A stretch of DNA of 64,000 nt, from the NCBI GenBank assembly GCA_963555705.1, contig OY743181.1, positions 27,718,513 through 27,782,512 on the forward strand. Direction: 5' to 3'. Source of the DNA: Ligustrum vulgare. Lineage: Eukaryota; Streptophyta; Magnoliopsida; Lamiales; Oleaceae. Shown piece by piece: positions 22,790 through 32,706 of this stretch. A model generated the notes under the pieces. It was not told the origin of the DNA. It made no database searches and saw only the letters and a program-made list of their open reading frames with translations. Within the stretch, counting starts at the first letter, position 1. The number at the start of each line of letters is the position of its first letter. A program made the position numbers and the translations under genes.

Positions 22790-24300
22790 CTACCTTCTCA
22801 GGTTTTTTACATGTATCTCAGACAATTGAACTCCACTATGTGTGGTGATTACTTGTACATGTTCCCTAGGATTTTTTATAGTGTTGCTTGGTATGGTCCC
22901 ATGTGCTCGCTTAGACAATTGTTGAGTGATTTGAATGATTTGAGTTTCAAGCTTTACGATTGAAGCAGACTCACTTTGTAGAGCTATTTGATGCATTTTG
23001 AACATCTTGTCAATCTTATGCATATGTTGCTGAAACATCTCTCCTAAAATTGGTCTTCTATCATGTTTTTGGTTTGACTCATTTTGGTTGTTTGACCATT
23101 TAAAGTTCGGGTGTTGCCTCCAACCAAAATTGTAGGTGGGGGCATATGGATTGTTTTGCTATCTAAAATTGTTTTGCACAAAGTTGACTTGCTCATTTGT
23201 TGAAGCCAACAGCATACAATCTTCCGTTGAGTGGTTAGCACTACAATTTTCACAGATTACCTATGATTGAATAACGTTAACTCCTTGTGATGTAAGCAAC
23301 AAGTCAACTTTTTTTGTCAACATAGCTATTTGCATGTTTGTACTGGTCAGTACATCTACATTATGCATTCCAGTAGCTCTCCTTTGTACTGTTCTTTCAT
23401 ATGGGAACATGGTATGTGTTTTCGCAATGAGTTCTATCAGGTCCCATGTTTGGTTGACACTTTTATTGGTAATGGACCCACCAGCTGATGAGTCCACTAT
23501 GGATTTGAATACCCAAAGTAAAAGTACTGAACTTGAAGGCCTTTGTTATATCCATGATAAAGGAATTTACTAAGAAGATCCTTAAATCTACCCCAAGATT
23601 CATGAAAACTCTCCCCGTCTAATTGTTGAAAAGTAGATATCTCCAATCTTAGTTTAGTGACCTTAGCAGGTGAGAAATATTTGTTACAAAATTTTCGAGC
23701 TAGGTCATCCCATGTGGTTATGCTAAATTCAGGCTCAGAATCAAGCCACTCCAATGCAGTATCTCTTAAGGTATAAGGAAATAGTCGCAAACGAATGGCA
23801 TCATCGTTTATACCTTGAAATTGGAAATTCTGACAGATTCTCCCAAATCTTGCAACGTGGGCATTGGGGTTCTAATGTGCCATTTAAAAAAATTTGAGAT
23901 TATTACTGAAGATGTTTATTAAATCTGCTCTTAATTGGAAGTCATTCATTCCAAAAGGCAGATATAATATACTAGAACGGTTTACAATTACAACAGGGGT
24001 CAAGAATTGACCAATAGGAAGGTCTCCTACATTGTCATCTTGTACATTCAGTTCATGAACTTGATTGTTTTGTGGTGCTACATTTGGAGCAAGATCTCTT
24101 GTAGTGGCATTTAGCTCAAGATCAAAATTTTCATTTGGATTAATAGGATTAGCTATCTGGTTCAGATTTTGTTGTTCCTCAAGTCGTCCTCTAAAGAATT
24201 GTTCAATTTCAAGTTTGAATGGTAGAAGATTTCCCTTTTGCGAACGGAGCATAAAAGGACATGAACAGAAATTTTGTTGTTTTTGTTTATTATGAATCAA
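22790..24300 (-). pseudogene. Element D gag remnants
   Basis: Pieces in order on minus: 23884-24300 (N-terminal region ending DFQLRADLINIFSNN), and 23497-23790 (capsid region LFPYTLRDTALEWLDSEPEF, ITTWDDLARKFCNKYF, then SFHESWGRFKDLL). Next are 23261-23497 (DSSAGGSI, then TWDLIELIAK) and a zinc knuckle CENCSANHSTEDC (C-x2-C-x3-H-x4-C) near 23218-23258. Then come WRQHPNFKWSNN and a coiled linker to 22790. This matches the Retrotrans_gag layout of Athila/Tat-like elements, with at least four frame breaks. Confidence 0.88.
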
Positions 24301-24384
24301 AACACTAAAAACTAAAGGAAAACTAAATCTTAAAGTTAAAAATACTAAAAATCAAAATAATAAATAACAAATTAAAATAGTTCC

Positions 24385-24404
24385 CAACAACGGCGCCAAA
24401 ACCT
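24385..24404 (-). other. Primer-binding site of element D
   Basis: Minus-strand TTTTGGCGCCGTTGTTGGG lies next to the 5' LTR start at 24405. tRNA-Asp-complementary type, with two differences from the BC site. Confidence 0.8.
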
Positions 24405-24806
24405 TGTTGTGAGAATATCGCAAGTGCACAATATCATTAACAAGTAATAGAGTGGACTTATGAATCCGGATTGTCGATACCATGAAGACTATTTATTTGT
24501 TATCGATGTACTTTGATTCAAAATAATTCCTAGATTAAAGCAAAAATTAACTAAGAAAATAAATTGCAAACGATTCCAAAAAGACAATAAATTGAGAAAT
24601 TAATTAAAAAAACAATTCCAATAACTAAGAAATAGAAAATTAAACTAAAAGCAACTAAATTATTAAATTATAAAAGCGAGAAATTGAACGATGAGTTTTC
24701 TTAACAATAAAGAGATATTTGGACTAATGATTTCGAAATAATATTCTAGTTTAATTTCTCATCTCAAATTATTTTCTAAAATTGTATTTGATCCAATTAA
24801 CACATC
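24405..24806 (-). repeat. 5' LTR of element D, truncated
   Basis: Starts TGTTGTGAGAATATCGCAAG and follows the 3' LTR (9190 onward) for about 400 bp until ATTAACACAT, where a CACTA terminus begins. The remaining ~860 bp of LTR was not found in the window. Confidence 0.88.
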
Positions 24807-25030
24807 ACTACAAGAAAAATGTCCACTAGTGACACATTTTTTGCTACGCGTGGTGCAAGAATCACAGTTTTTGTGACGCCAAAAATCATAACTAAATATT
24901 GTGATAGTTTTAAGTGTCACAAATAATTGTATTCATAAAAAAATAATTTATTTGTAATTTAGTGACATTTAAAATCGTTGCTAAATATTATGAGAGTTTC
25001 AAGTGTCACAAATAATTATATTCATACCAA

Positions 25031-25098
<68 letters not shown>

Positions 25099-25675
25099 AG
25101 TGACATTTAAAACGCTCACTATTAAATTTTTATGACAATTAAATATCCAATTTCACGACAAAATTCAACACTAAAATTTTTATCTTTATTTGATTTGATT
25201 TGATTTCCCTCCCATTGAAAATTCAATTGCCCTCTAAATTATAACTTTTCCTACTTCCAAATCCAAACCCTTTTCCTTCTTGTCTCTTCTTTACCGCTTC
25301 CCTCTCCCTCTCTTTCTTTCAGCTTCAAAACTAGTTTCACACCCATGCGATGTACGGACATATTCCATTGACAAAGTATAATGTACTGACATAGATAATG
25401 GGAAAAAAATCAATAAAACCGTAACATCAAAGAGTGCCAATATAAATAATAATAATTCTGTTAGTCGTCACATTTATTAGGTTTTCATAGTAATCAATTT
25501 GTAACTCTCGATATTGTTACATTCAATTGCCCATGACTGAACAGTGACTTTTTTAGGAATAGTCCTACATGCAAAAGTGATTGGCCTTAACTCTTATTGA
25601 TGGTCATAACATATGATACAACCAATGAAAAATGTCTTCTTTCGAACTTCAAATGTAATCTTGCATTTGATGGAG
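24807..25675 (+). mobile_element. CACTA (En/Spm) transposon left end, truncated
   Basis: Starts with the classic terminus CACTACAAGAAAAATGTCCA. Subterminal repeats follow: AGTGACATTTAAAA.CG.T, TTTAAGTGTCACAAATAATT and variants at 24890-24930, 24960-25020 and 25095-25120. No reverse-complement terminus (CTTGTAGTG) occurs before the next element, so the right part is missing or was replaced. No transposase frame is seen. From about 25200 onward the origin of the sequence is unclear. Confidence 0.8.
25035..25094. repeat. (TA)30 microsatellite
   Basis: About 30 uninterrupted TA units lie within the CACTA subterminal region. The length should be treated as unstable and error-prone in assembly. 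Confidence 0.95.
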
Positions 25676-25691
25676 TAAGGCCATCTCCAAT

Positions 25692-25808
25692 GCAGCGGCA
25701 AAATGGCGTTTTACGCCATTTTTCCGCTGCAAGACCCCTCCAATGCAGCACCATTTTGCTCAAAATGGTGCTGCTGAACAGTGCAGCGCCAGATTTGGCG
25801 CTGCACTG
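25692..25808. repeat. Three consecutive hairpins at the PIF-like terminus
   Basis: 25692-25730: 17-bp stem with one mismatch (GCAGCGGCAAAATGGCG arm). 25745-25774: perfect 13-bp stem (GCAGCACCATTTT arm, 4-nt loop). 25779-25808: perfect 13-bp stem (CAGTGCAGCGCCA arm, loop GATT). Confidence 0.9.
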
Positions 25809-26207
25809 TTCATATACCGCACCGGCGGTATGTTTTTCTGTTATATATATTTTTTTTCTTTAATTTATATATTTTTTGTCCCTATTTCATTTTTTTTCTC
25901 CATTTTGGTCCCTACACTTTTGTTTAGTTTGATTTTAAAAAGTGATGTATATTTGAGATTGTCCATTAATTTCCATAGTTCAATAAATTGTAGTGTTTTA
26001 TCTTTTTATTCAAAGATATTTAACAATTATATTTTTAATATAGTGAAAATAGAAAATTTTGACAATAAAATGTAACACATTAAAATATGATAAACGGATG
26101 CGACTACAAAGATAATGAAAATTTTGAAATAAATGGACGAAACTAAAATTAAATTAGACCACATCACAAACAATAACATAGTTTTTGACGACACGAGATA
26201 GTTGTTT

Positions 26208-26462
26208 TCAATAATCAGGCAAATTTGCTCCGGAGCCGCCTAGATTATCGAATAGTGGACTGAACGAGCTTGAGTCAGATTGACTGACATTCATTTGTTC
26301 TTGGGTCCTTTTTCGAATGATCCGTTGTTGTTCACTCCTTATGAATTCATGCGTCATCGAATCTGATATTGAATCCAAGTTTGTCAATAAAATCTTGTTA
26401 TCTTCCTTATACATCTGCAACTGATAAAAGTTTTTCCTGTCAGCCGCTCCCTTCCTTACCAA
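26208..26462 (-). pseudogene. Fragment of PIF-type Myb-like / NAM-associated protein
   Basis: The 84-codon frame contains RKNFYQLQMYKEDNKILLTN, then LDSISDSMTHEFIRSEQQRI and IRKR. This resembles the C-terminal NAM-associated region of plant proteins encoded beside PIF/Harbinger transposases, and of trihelix/Myb-like paralogues. It ends SGANLPDY. The start lies at the junction with element E, so the N-terminal part is missing. A host Myb-like gene fragment cannot be excluded. Confidence 0.5.
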
Positions 26463-26465
26463 CTC

Positions 26466-27121
26466 CGTGAGTTAATTATTTTAATTCCATATTCCTTATT
26501 TTAACGCTTTAATGCATGCGTTGATTTATTATTGCGTTTAATGCATGAATGAATTGGCCACTTATTCATGAATTTATGTGTTATTTCCATAATCCGAGAG
26601 GTGAGTTAATAACATAGATCTAGGTAATAAATCCGGTAATTGAACGAGAGATAGAAATATACTCTTGTGATTATTGCGATCGTGTGTGAATTCTTGTGTG
26701 TAATGCATCTAGGTAAGGAATATTCAGACCCGTTGTAGAGATACAAGGTTGACTTATTTAGGTAGAATTGATTTAAACTCGAGAGAGGAATCTCAATTTG
26801 AATTAGTGAATTCGATCGAACACATATTTAGAAAATAAAATCTGGAATTGGAATTGATTTAATCGGTTAGGTGAATCCGTGAATCCCAACTATTTTACAA
26901 TCATGTTTGAAAACAAAACAATTTAACAAGTCTTTTTAATTCATTAGTTCAATTTCTTAATTCTAGATTTTTATTGTTCAACTACTTTCAATTGTTCAAA
27001 TAAAGTGTAGAACTAAAATATTTCACTACTTAGTAAACAATCCTCGTGGGAACGATCACTCGACTCAAAAGTCACTTTATTACTTGATTGCGATATCGTA
27101 TACTTGGGATTTTACATAACA
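26466..27121 (+). repeat. 5' LTR of element E, 5'-truncated
   Basis: Matches 33605-34254 of the 3' LTR from GTTAATTATTTTAATTCC to ACATAACA, with scattered differences. The missing 5' portion includes the palindrome array and TATA box seen in the 3' copy. Confidence 0.92.
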
Positions 27122-27127
27122 AGTTTT

Positions 27128-27145
27128 TGGCGCCGTTTCCAGGGA
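27128..27145 (+). other. Primer-binding site of element E
   Basis: TGGCGCCGTTTCCAGGGA, six bases after the 5' LTR. It is of the tRNA-Asp-complementary type, with apparent substitutions from the usual TGGCGCCGTTGCCGGGGA. Confidence 0.85.
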
Positions 27146-27336
27146 CTGTTAATTAATATCGATACCCATTATTTTTTATTTTACTTTGAATTTTATTTTG
27201 CTTATTTTTATTTTTATATTAATTTTCAATTTTTGTTTTTAATTTTTGTTTTATTTAATTTAATGCAGAAATTGAACGCACCTTTCGACAGAGGCGTAGA
27301 CAACAGTTGGAAGCGAATCAACAAACAGACTTAGCC

Positions 27337-28833
27337 ATGGCAGATGATAGAATTCAGGATAATCAGGGAAATCAACAAAATCTGCCAGCAGCTGTGAATG
27401 GACAGCAACAAAATCATGGAAGGCATGTTTTGCGAGACTACGTAGTTCCTCCTGTGGGGAACATTTGAACCTGCATTGTACCTCCTACAATCCGAGCTAA
27501 TAATTTTGAGATCAAAACTTCCTTGATATCCTTGATCCAAAATTTGTGCGTTTTTCATGGATTGTCATCTGAAGATCCTCATGCGCACCTTAGGACATTT
27601 TTAGAACTATGTGATATGCAACACATGAATGGAGTTTCAGATGACGCTGTGAAATTAAAGTTATTCTCATTCTCTTTGGTGGACAAAGCAAAAGCCTGGT
27701 TTTACTCTTTGTCCCTACACACAATCACCACTTTTGAAGTTATGAGCCAAAAATTTGTAGATAAATTTTTCCCACCTGGCCGCATGTCAAAGCTAAGGCG
27801 TGAGATTTTATCATTCAGTCAACAGTCTGGGGAATCAATTTTTGAGGCTTGGGAAAGGTTCAACGAGCTCATCAGACAGTGTCCTACCCATGGAATCGCT
27901 GATTGGATCTTAGTCCAGACATTCTACAATGGGCTGACAAATGAAAACAGAAAGTATGCAGACTCAGCAGCTGGAGGATCTGTAATGGATATGACATATG
28001 AAGAAGCATCTGAAATTTTTGAGAAGATGGATGGGAACAGTTATCAGTGGTACTCAGATAGAGCTACACCAAAGTCTGGAGGAATTGTTGCAGTTAATGA
28101 AATTACAACATTAAATGCTAAGCTGGATGCTTTGATAAAGAAAATAGACAGCATGGGTGTGCAACCAGTCAATTCAGTACAAACGATTTTGAGTGATTTT
28201 TGCTTTGAGAATCACGCTGTAAATTTCTGCCCATTACAGAAAAATCAATCGAATCTAGAGCAGGTCAACTTCATTGGGAACAGACAGCAAGGTGGTCCAT
28301 ATTCACAAACATACAACCCAGAATGGAAGAATCACCCAAATTTTTCATGGTCTAACAATCAGAATGTTCAGCGGCCGCCTGGATTTCAGCAACAGCAACA
28401 ATCTCAGAAAAACATATCCGAGAACATAGAAGTGTTAATTCAGCTGGTCAAGAGTCAGAATGGTGAGATAATGAATCAAGCAGCTGAGATAAAGAATCTG
28501 AAGAGACAAATAGGAGAGTTGGCAGTGAGCAGTGCAACAAGACAGCCTGGACAGTTACCGAGTAATACTGAAACTAACCCTCGGGAGCATGTTAATGCAA
28601 TAACAACAACAAGGAGCGGGGTTCAGTTATCTGAAGTGACTGTAGAGAACTATGAAAAGCAGAGGAACCAGAAGAAAGATGTGGTGGAAGAACAGGAAAG
28701 TGAGAAAGTACAGAGGTCGACTCTTGAAATTCAAGAAAAAGCTGAAGAAGAAGTTCGAGTTAGACCGCCAGTCAAAGCTTATGTGCCTCCAGTTCCTTAT
28801 CCACAAAGATTGAGAAAGCATCAGTTGGAGTAG
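27337..28833 (+). pseudogene. Element E gag
   Basis: An ATG at 27337 begins MADDRIQDNQGNQQNLPAAV. An in-frame TGA at 27466-27468 interrupts after 43 codons. The frame is then open for over 430 codons to a TAG at 28831-28833. The Retrotrans_gag capsid region includes HAHLRTFLELCDMQHMNGVS, LFSFSLVDKAKAWFYSL, KFVDKFFPPGRMSKLRREI, SIFEAWERFNELIRQCPTHG. The knuckle that should be C-x2-C-x3-H-x4-C reads SDFCFENHAVNFC (28190-28232): the first Cys is Ser, so metal binding is doubtful. A Gln-rich region and coiled linker with PREHVNAITTTRSGVQLSEV lead to PVKAYVPPVPYPQRL. Compared with D, far fewer breaks, so E is younger or was under selection longer. Confidence 0.88.
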
Positions 28834-29450
28834 CAGTTTGGAAAATTTTTGGAAATATTCAAGAAACTGCACATAAATATTCCTTTTGCTGAAGCCTTGG
28901 TTCAAATGCCACTCTACCTGAAATTCATGAAAGAAATGTTATCAAATAAAAGAAAGTTGGTTGATTTTGAGACAGTAGCACTGAGTGAGGAGTGCAGCGC
29001 CATACTTCAAAATAAATTACCACAAAAATTGACCGATCCAAAGAGTTTCTCTATCTCTTGCACTATTGGTAATTTCACTTTTGATAATGTATTGTGTGAT
29101 CTTGGTCCCAGTGTCAATTTAATGTCTTTGTCTGTGTACAGGAAACTTGGGGGATCCTAAACCAACCAATATCACACTGAATCTTGCCAACAGATCTATT
29201 CAATACCCATATGGTATAGTGTAAAATGTGATAATAAAGGTTGAAAAATTCTTCTTCCCAGTCGACTTTGTAATCTTGGACATGGAAGAGGACGCTAAAA
29301 TGCCCCTCATTCTTGGAAGGCCATTCCTAGCTACTGGACGAGCCTTAATCGACATTGAAAAGGGAGAAATCATCTTTAGGGTCGAGAAGGAACAAGTCAC
29401 TTTCAGTATCAAGCTAAGGCAAGACCTTGAAGATCTAAAGGAAAGTTGTT
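28834..29450 (+). pseudogene. Element E aspartic protease
   Basis: It continues gag's frame directly after the TAG. HINIPFAEALVQMPLYLKF is followed by FDNVLCDLGPSVNLMSLSVY, where the active-site triplet is DLG and the following residue is Pro rather than Ala. A frameshift near 29150 follows; in the next frame [40 protein letters not shown] ends the protease fold. One TAA in the fold (29222) is also visible. So the domain is recognisable but not translatable as one protein. Confidence 0.85.
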
Positions 29451-29712
29451 CAAGGTGGAGGGAGTGGTCCAGAAACCAGAAGAAAAGACCAAGCATGATA
29501 TTAAGATTGAGGAGGATCTAATCACAAAACATGAGTTCATAAAGGAAAAAGATGGATGGAGGGACAAAAAGGAAGAAAAGCCTAACATCCCTCAACAATT
29601 GGCTAAAAACGAGGCTTTGCAATTAAAGAAAGTGAGAAAATGGGTGGAGAACTGCAAGGCTGGAAGTTGCAAGATATGCAAGGCTATGAGATCATCTTTC
29701 AAGCCTCTATGA
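29446..29712 (+). CDS. Basic tail ORF at the RT-integrase position of element E
   Basis: Where RT should start, the reading instead gives a highly charged frame ([17 protein letters not shown], then [20 protein letters not shown]) ending [20 protein letters not shown], then RSSFKPL and a stop. The [10 protein letters not shown] stretch has three Cys (C-x4-C-x2-C). I recognise no domain. It overlaps the end of the protease frame by a few bases in another frame, so it may be the natural C-terminus of a frameshifted gag-pro product of a non-autonomous family rather than debris. Confidence 0.45.
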   Translation: MFKVEGVVQKPEEKTKHDIKIEEDLITKHEFIKEKDGWRDKKEEKPNIPQQLAKNEALQLKKVRKWVENCKAGSCKICKAMRSSFKPL

Positions 29713-29724
29713 TGTTGATGTGCT

Positions 29725-29776
29725 AAAGTCGGGCTTAAGACTTAAAACGGAGCGCTTGTTGGGAGGAAACCCAACC
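29725..29776 (+). other. Conserved motif after the last ORF, element E
   Basis: AAAGTCGGGCTTAAGACTTA, then GAGCGCTTGTTGGGAGGAAA and CCC. Same motif as at 12395-12445 (D) and 16530-16580 (BC), and again directly after the last stop codon. Confidence 0.8.
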
Positions 29777-31250
29777 TTTCTCCCCTTTTATTTACTATGT
29801 TTTAATTATTTGTTTATTTGATGAATTTTAGATAAATGCATGATAGGTAACCTGTTTGAGTGTTTTACATATTTGCATGTTGAAACTCTTTTGCTTGTTG
29901 CACTATTTTTGCATATTTAGGTATGTTTTTAATTTTGCATATTTTTATTAAACTAGGCTTTTAATTGTCATCCCTCACATTAAACACACTAGTTTGGATC
30001 ATGAAGTTCATGTGTGGAAAATCATTGCATACATCATGATGTGATTAGGGGATTAAAAACGAGGTAGAAGCTCAAAAATGGGAAAAATTTCAAAGCTGCC
30101 GAACAACTGAGCGATCGCTCAGTACAACTCTTGAGCGATTGCGAGAATGAGTTTTTAATTAAAATGTGCTACAGGTTTTGACCACGCGATCGCTGGAATT
30201 CCTACCACGCGATCGCGTGTTTGAACTGGAACCAGTTCCGGCAATTTAAACCCTTTTACTTGATTTTCTAAATCTCAAATTTTACAAACTCGTTTTCTCT
30301 CTCCAAATCACTCCAAACATGATTTTCATTTATTTGTGCGTGTCATCAACACTTCATTGCTTTCATCACCTACAAAACTCAATCAAAGGTATGAAATTTT
30401 CACTTTCCTTCAAGTTATTCAAAAGAGTGAAATTTTCTTTGAATTCATAAGTGCAAATTTATTGTGGAATGGAGTATGGGCTTAAGTTAGTTGTTGGAGA
30501 ATGTGATTTGTGCTTTAATAGGTAGAATTTTTTTGGTCAATCCATGTTTCCAATTTGATGCAAGTTCTTAAATTTTTGTTGTGCACATTTAGTGTTTGAT
30601 GAAATGTCACAAAGAGATTTTTATGCTAATTTGAGAAATCCTTTCGAGCATTTATCTTCATGATATGTTTATCATTGATTATGTGTGCTTAGTTCAGGAA
30701 TTAGTTCACTTCATCTCAAGAAATTCATGAAAACAAATTTAGCACCATGGCAACCCCATTGCAAAGCCATTGCACCCAGAAACTGTCTCACGTCACCTAC
30801 TTCTCTACATTGTTTCATGACCCTATTGATCTTCAAATGGGGTGACTTTTTAATATGTTGTCAACCATGCTGTGAACTTTAACATATCAAAAGATGGCTC
30901 AGGAAAACTTGTGTTTTTCTAGGCGATGTCAGGGCATGAACATGTGTGGTCGATCCTTTTTTTAAAAAAAAATCAAGATTTTGCTTTAACTTTAGTTTGG
31001 GGGTGTTAGTTCGATCTTACAAAGTTTCTTATTGGTGTTTATGACTTCTAATGTTACTTATCTCTTATGTGAAAGGTAAACAACAATCAAGACACCTCAA
31101 ACCAAGTCGGGAAAAGCAAGAAAATGGTCTTATTCATTTAAATCCAATGCTGATGGAGGCTTCAAGGCTACAAAAGCATCTACATTTCACCTGGGAAGTT
31201 CTCGTTCTCTCTTCTTTGTCTTGTATTACATTTTTTTTAGATCTTTTTGA
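29777..31250 (+). other. Element E non-coding 3' region, first part
   Basis: No ORF of interest. It includes a GCGATCGC palindrome group (30106-30216) and a CTTTAGTTTGGGGGTG polypurine-like tract near 30993. Short open frames (30685-30882, 31051-31260) are unconvincing. Confidence 0.6.
30106..30216. repeat. GCGATCGC palindromes in element E interior
   Basis: 30106-30123 is a perfect 18-bp palindrome (ACTGAGCGA plus reverse complement). Two more octamers lie at 30186-30193 (ACCACGCGATCGCTGG) and 30209-30216 (CCACGCGATCGCGTG). Here they are outside the LTR, about 2.5 kb upstream of it. Confidence 0.93.
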
Positions 31251-31251
31251 C

Positions 31252-31290
31252 AAACATTGAGGACAATGTTTCTTTCTAGTTTGGGGGTGG
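31252..31290 (+). promoter_or_regulatory. Internal hairpin plus polypurine-like tract, element E
   Basis: Perfect 8-bp stem AAACATTG / AGGA / CAATGTTT, then TCTTTCTAGTTTGGGGGTGG. It lies 1.45 kb upstream of the true polypurine tract and corresponds to 15914-15950 in BC and 11861-11898 in D. Confidence 0.85.
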
Positions 31291-31358
31291 AGAATTTCAT
31301 TCATATCAATTGTTTCCATACTCATTGAATATTCTCATTCTATTTTTGTTGGGATTCA

Positions 31359-31380
31359 AAAAAAAAAAAAAAAAAAAAAT
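31359..31380. repeat. Poly-A tract
   Basis: About 21 consecutive A in the non-coding 3' region of element E. Confidence 0.9.
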
Positions 31381-31833
31381 TGAAAACTTTGTTGACATGT
31401 TTATTGCCTAGGATATAGTATGAATCAATTTGTGTTTAGGCTTGAAAATTGGACAACATGAAAGCATGAACTTATTTTTGAACTAGTTATGTTTTGCTAG
31501 ATTCATATTTATTGCGCACATAGCCAGTGTTGGATAATTGCCTGTGTGAGGGATTTTGTTTAATACATGTGGGGCAGAGTTTATGCAATTTGAACTTAGA
31601 AATGACTTAAAAATCCCTGAACTTAGATCATAAGATATCCCACCCTTAAATTAGAACCAATCATGCTAAAAGGCAAGTTTGGGGGTAAAAGGATTGGAAA
31701 TTGTGTGTATTGACGGGTTGGAGGTCTGTGGTTCTTGGTTTTGCACTTTAGTCATTGCAGTTTGGTCAACTGGTATAAACCATTTCCAGCATAAAAACAG
31801 AAAAATGTTGAATGTCTTATTCTGCTCTTCAAA

Positions 31834-32122
31834 TGCCTTTTTGATTCGAGTAAGTAAGTCCGAGGGGTCTTTCAGACCTGGTGCCCTAAAGCCAACTGGC
31901 TTGACAGTCATCGACCTAAAGCTCGTTACAGAGATCAATTAGAAAGCAAGTACGGAGAGTGGACTTACACATAAGACATTATAACATCTTTAACTTCTTT
32001 GTTTAAGCCTTTATGACTCGAGCAAGTACGTCTGAGGGGTTCTTTGAACCTGGTACCCTAAAGCCAATTGGTTTGGGAGTTGCCGACCTGAAAGCCCGCT
32101 ACAGGGGTCATATAGAAAGCCA
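31834..32122 (+). other. Conserved ~117-nt module, two copies (element E)
   Basis: Copies 31834-31950 and 32005-32122. The second is the cleanest: it starts AAGCCTTTATGACTCGAGCA, contains AACCTGGTACCCTAAAGCCA, then GGGAGTTGCCGACC, and ends AAAGCCCGCTACAGGGGTCA, then TATAGAAAGC. The ~100 bp before copy 1 (GTTTGGTCAA .. CCAGCATAAAAACAGAAAAA) also matches element D. Confidence 0.8.
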
Positions 32123-32706
32123 GTATGAAAAGTTCTGCACAAAGATGGTAAAAGACATGAACAATTAAAAGAAAAAGTCGTCCATCAAAAGAAGAAAATA
32201 TATATATAATTGCATGGTATAAGCTTTGTTGACTGAGCTGTAGTGGTTGAGGTTGTAGAATTAGGGACTGCTGTCTTTTGATTTGTTATGCACGCATATT
32301 TCTGATTCTGACTACCTTGTGTGGAAAAAATCAAAGAATATTTTTAGAACCCACATAGATAGAAACCCAGGATATGTGAGAGAAAAGCAGAAAGTGATGA
32401 TCATCCATGAGCGCTGAAAGGAATTTCATTAGAATTCATAGATTGACCACATGGGATTCGGGCTTGAATATGCATAATGAGCCACACGGTGTTGAGTATA
32501 TCTTTTGCATAAGTATGCGGTTGACGTTGGCTATTCACACACACACTTGAAAATCTAGCATGATATAACTAGAAACTATTTTGCATTGTTGTTCATAATT
32601 CTTGCTTAAAGATTGAATTGATTTGGACTATTGAGACATTTGGTAAACATGTTGACACAACAAAAACAATTGCATGTGGTTATTTTAATTTATTAGTTTA
32701 GTTTAC

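Larger units (their letters stand above)
9190..24806 (-). mobile_element. Element D: degraded Ty3/Gypsy retrotransposon (Athila/Tat-like), nested host
   Basis: Element D runs right to left. Its 5' LTR (truncated) is 24405-24806. A tRNA-Asp-type primer site (TTTGGCGCCGTTG) adjoins it at about 24385-24400. Degraded gag, protease, RT, RNase H and integrase follow in Ty3 order down to 12461, then a non-coding 3' region and the 3' LTR (9190-10454). The integrase is split by element BC (12854-19200) and the RT by a chloroplast fragment. Without BC the internal part is about 7.6 kb. Multiple frameshifts and stops in every domain make it a fossil. The 5' LTR is interrupted at 24806/24807 by a CACTA end, and I did not find its missing part. 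Confidence 0.9.
25676..26463 (-). mobile_element. PIF/Harbinger-like transposon fragment
   Basis: A terminus-like GGCCATCTCCAATGCAGC at 25679 is preceded by TAA, matching the 3-bp TWA target preference of this superfamily. At the other side lies a minus-strand frame similar to PIF-associated Myb/NAM-associated proteins. The second terminus is missing because the fragment ends at the truncated LTR of element E. Assignment rests on the terminus style and the ORF fragment, so it is tentative. Three consecutive strong hairpins occupy 25692-25808. Confidence 0.5.

Noticed and set aside
31679..31942. Open frames on both strands over the ~117-nt module
   Set aside because: Not conserved among the other module copies in BC and D, so probably non-coding.
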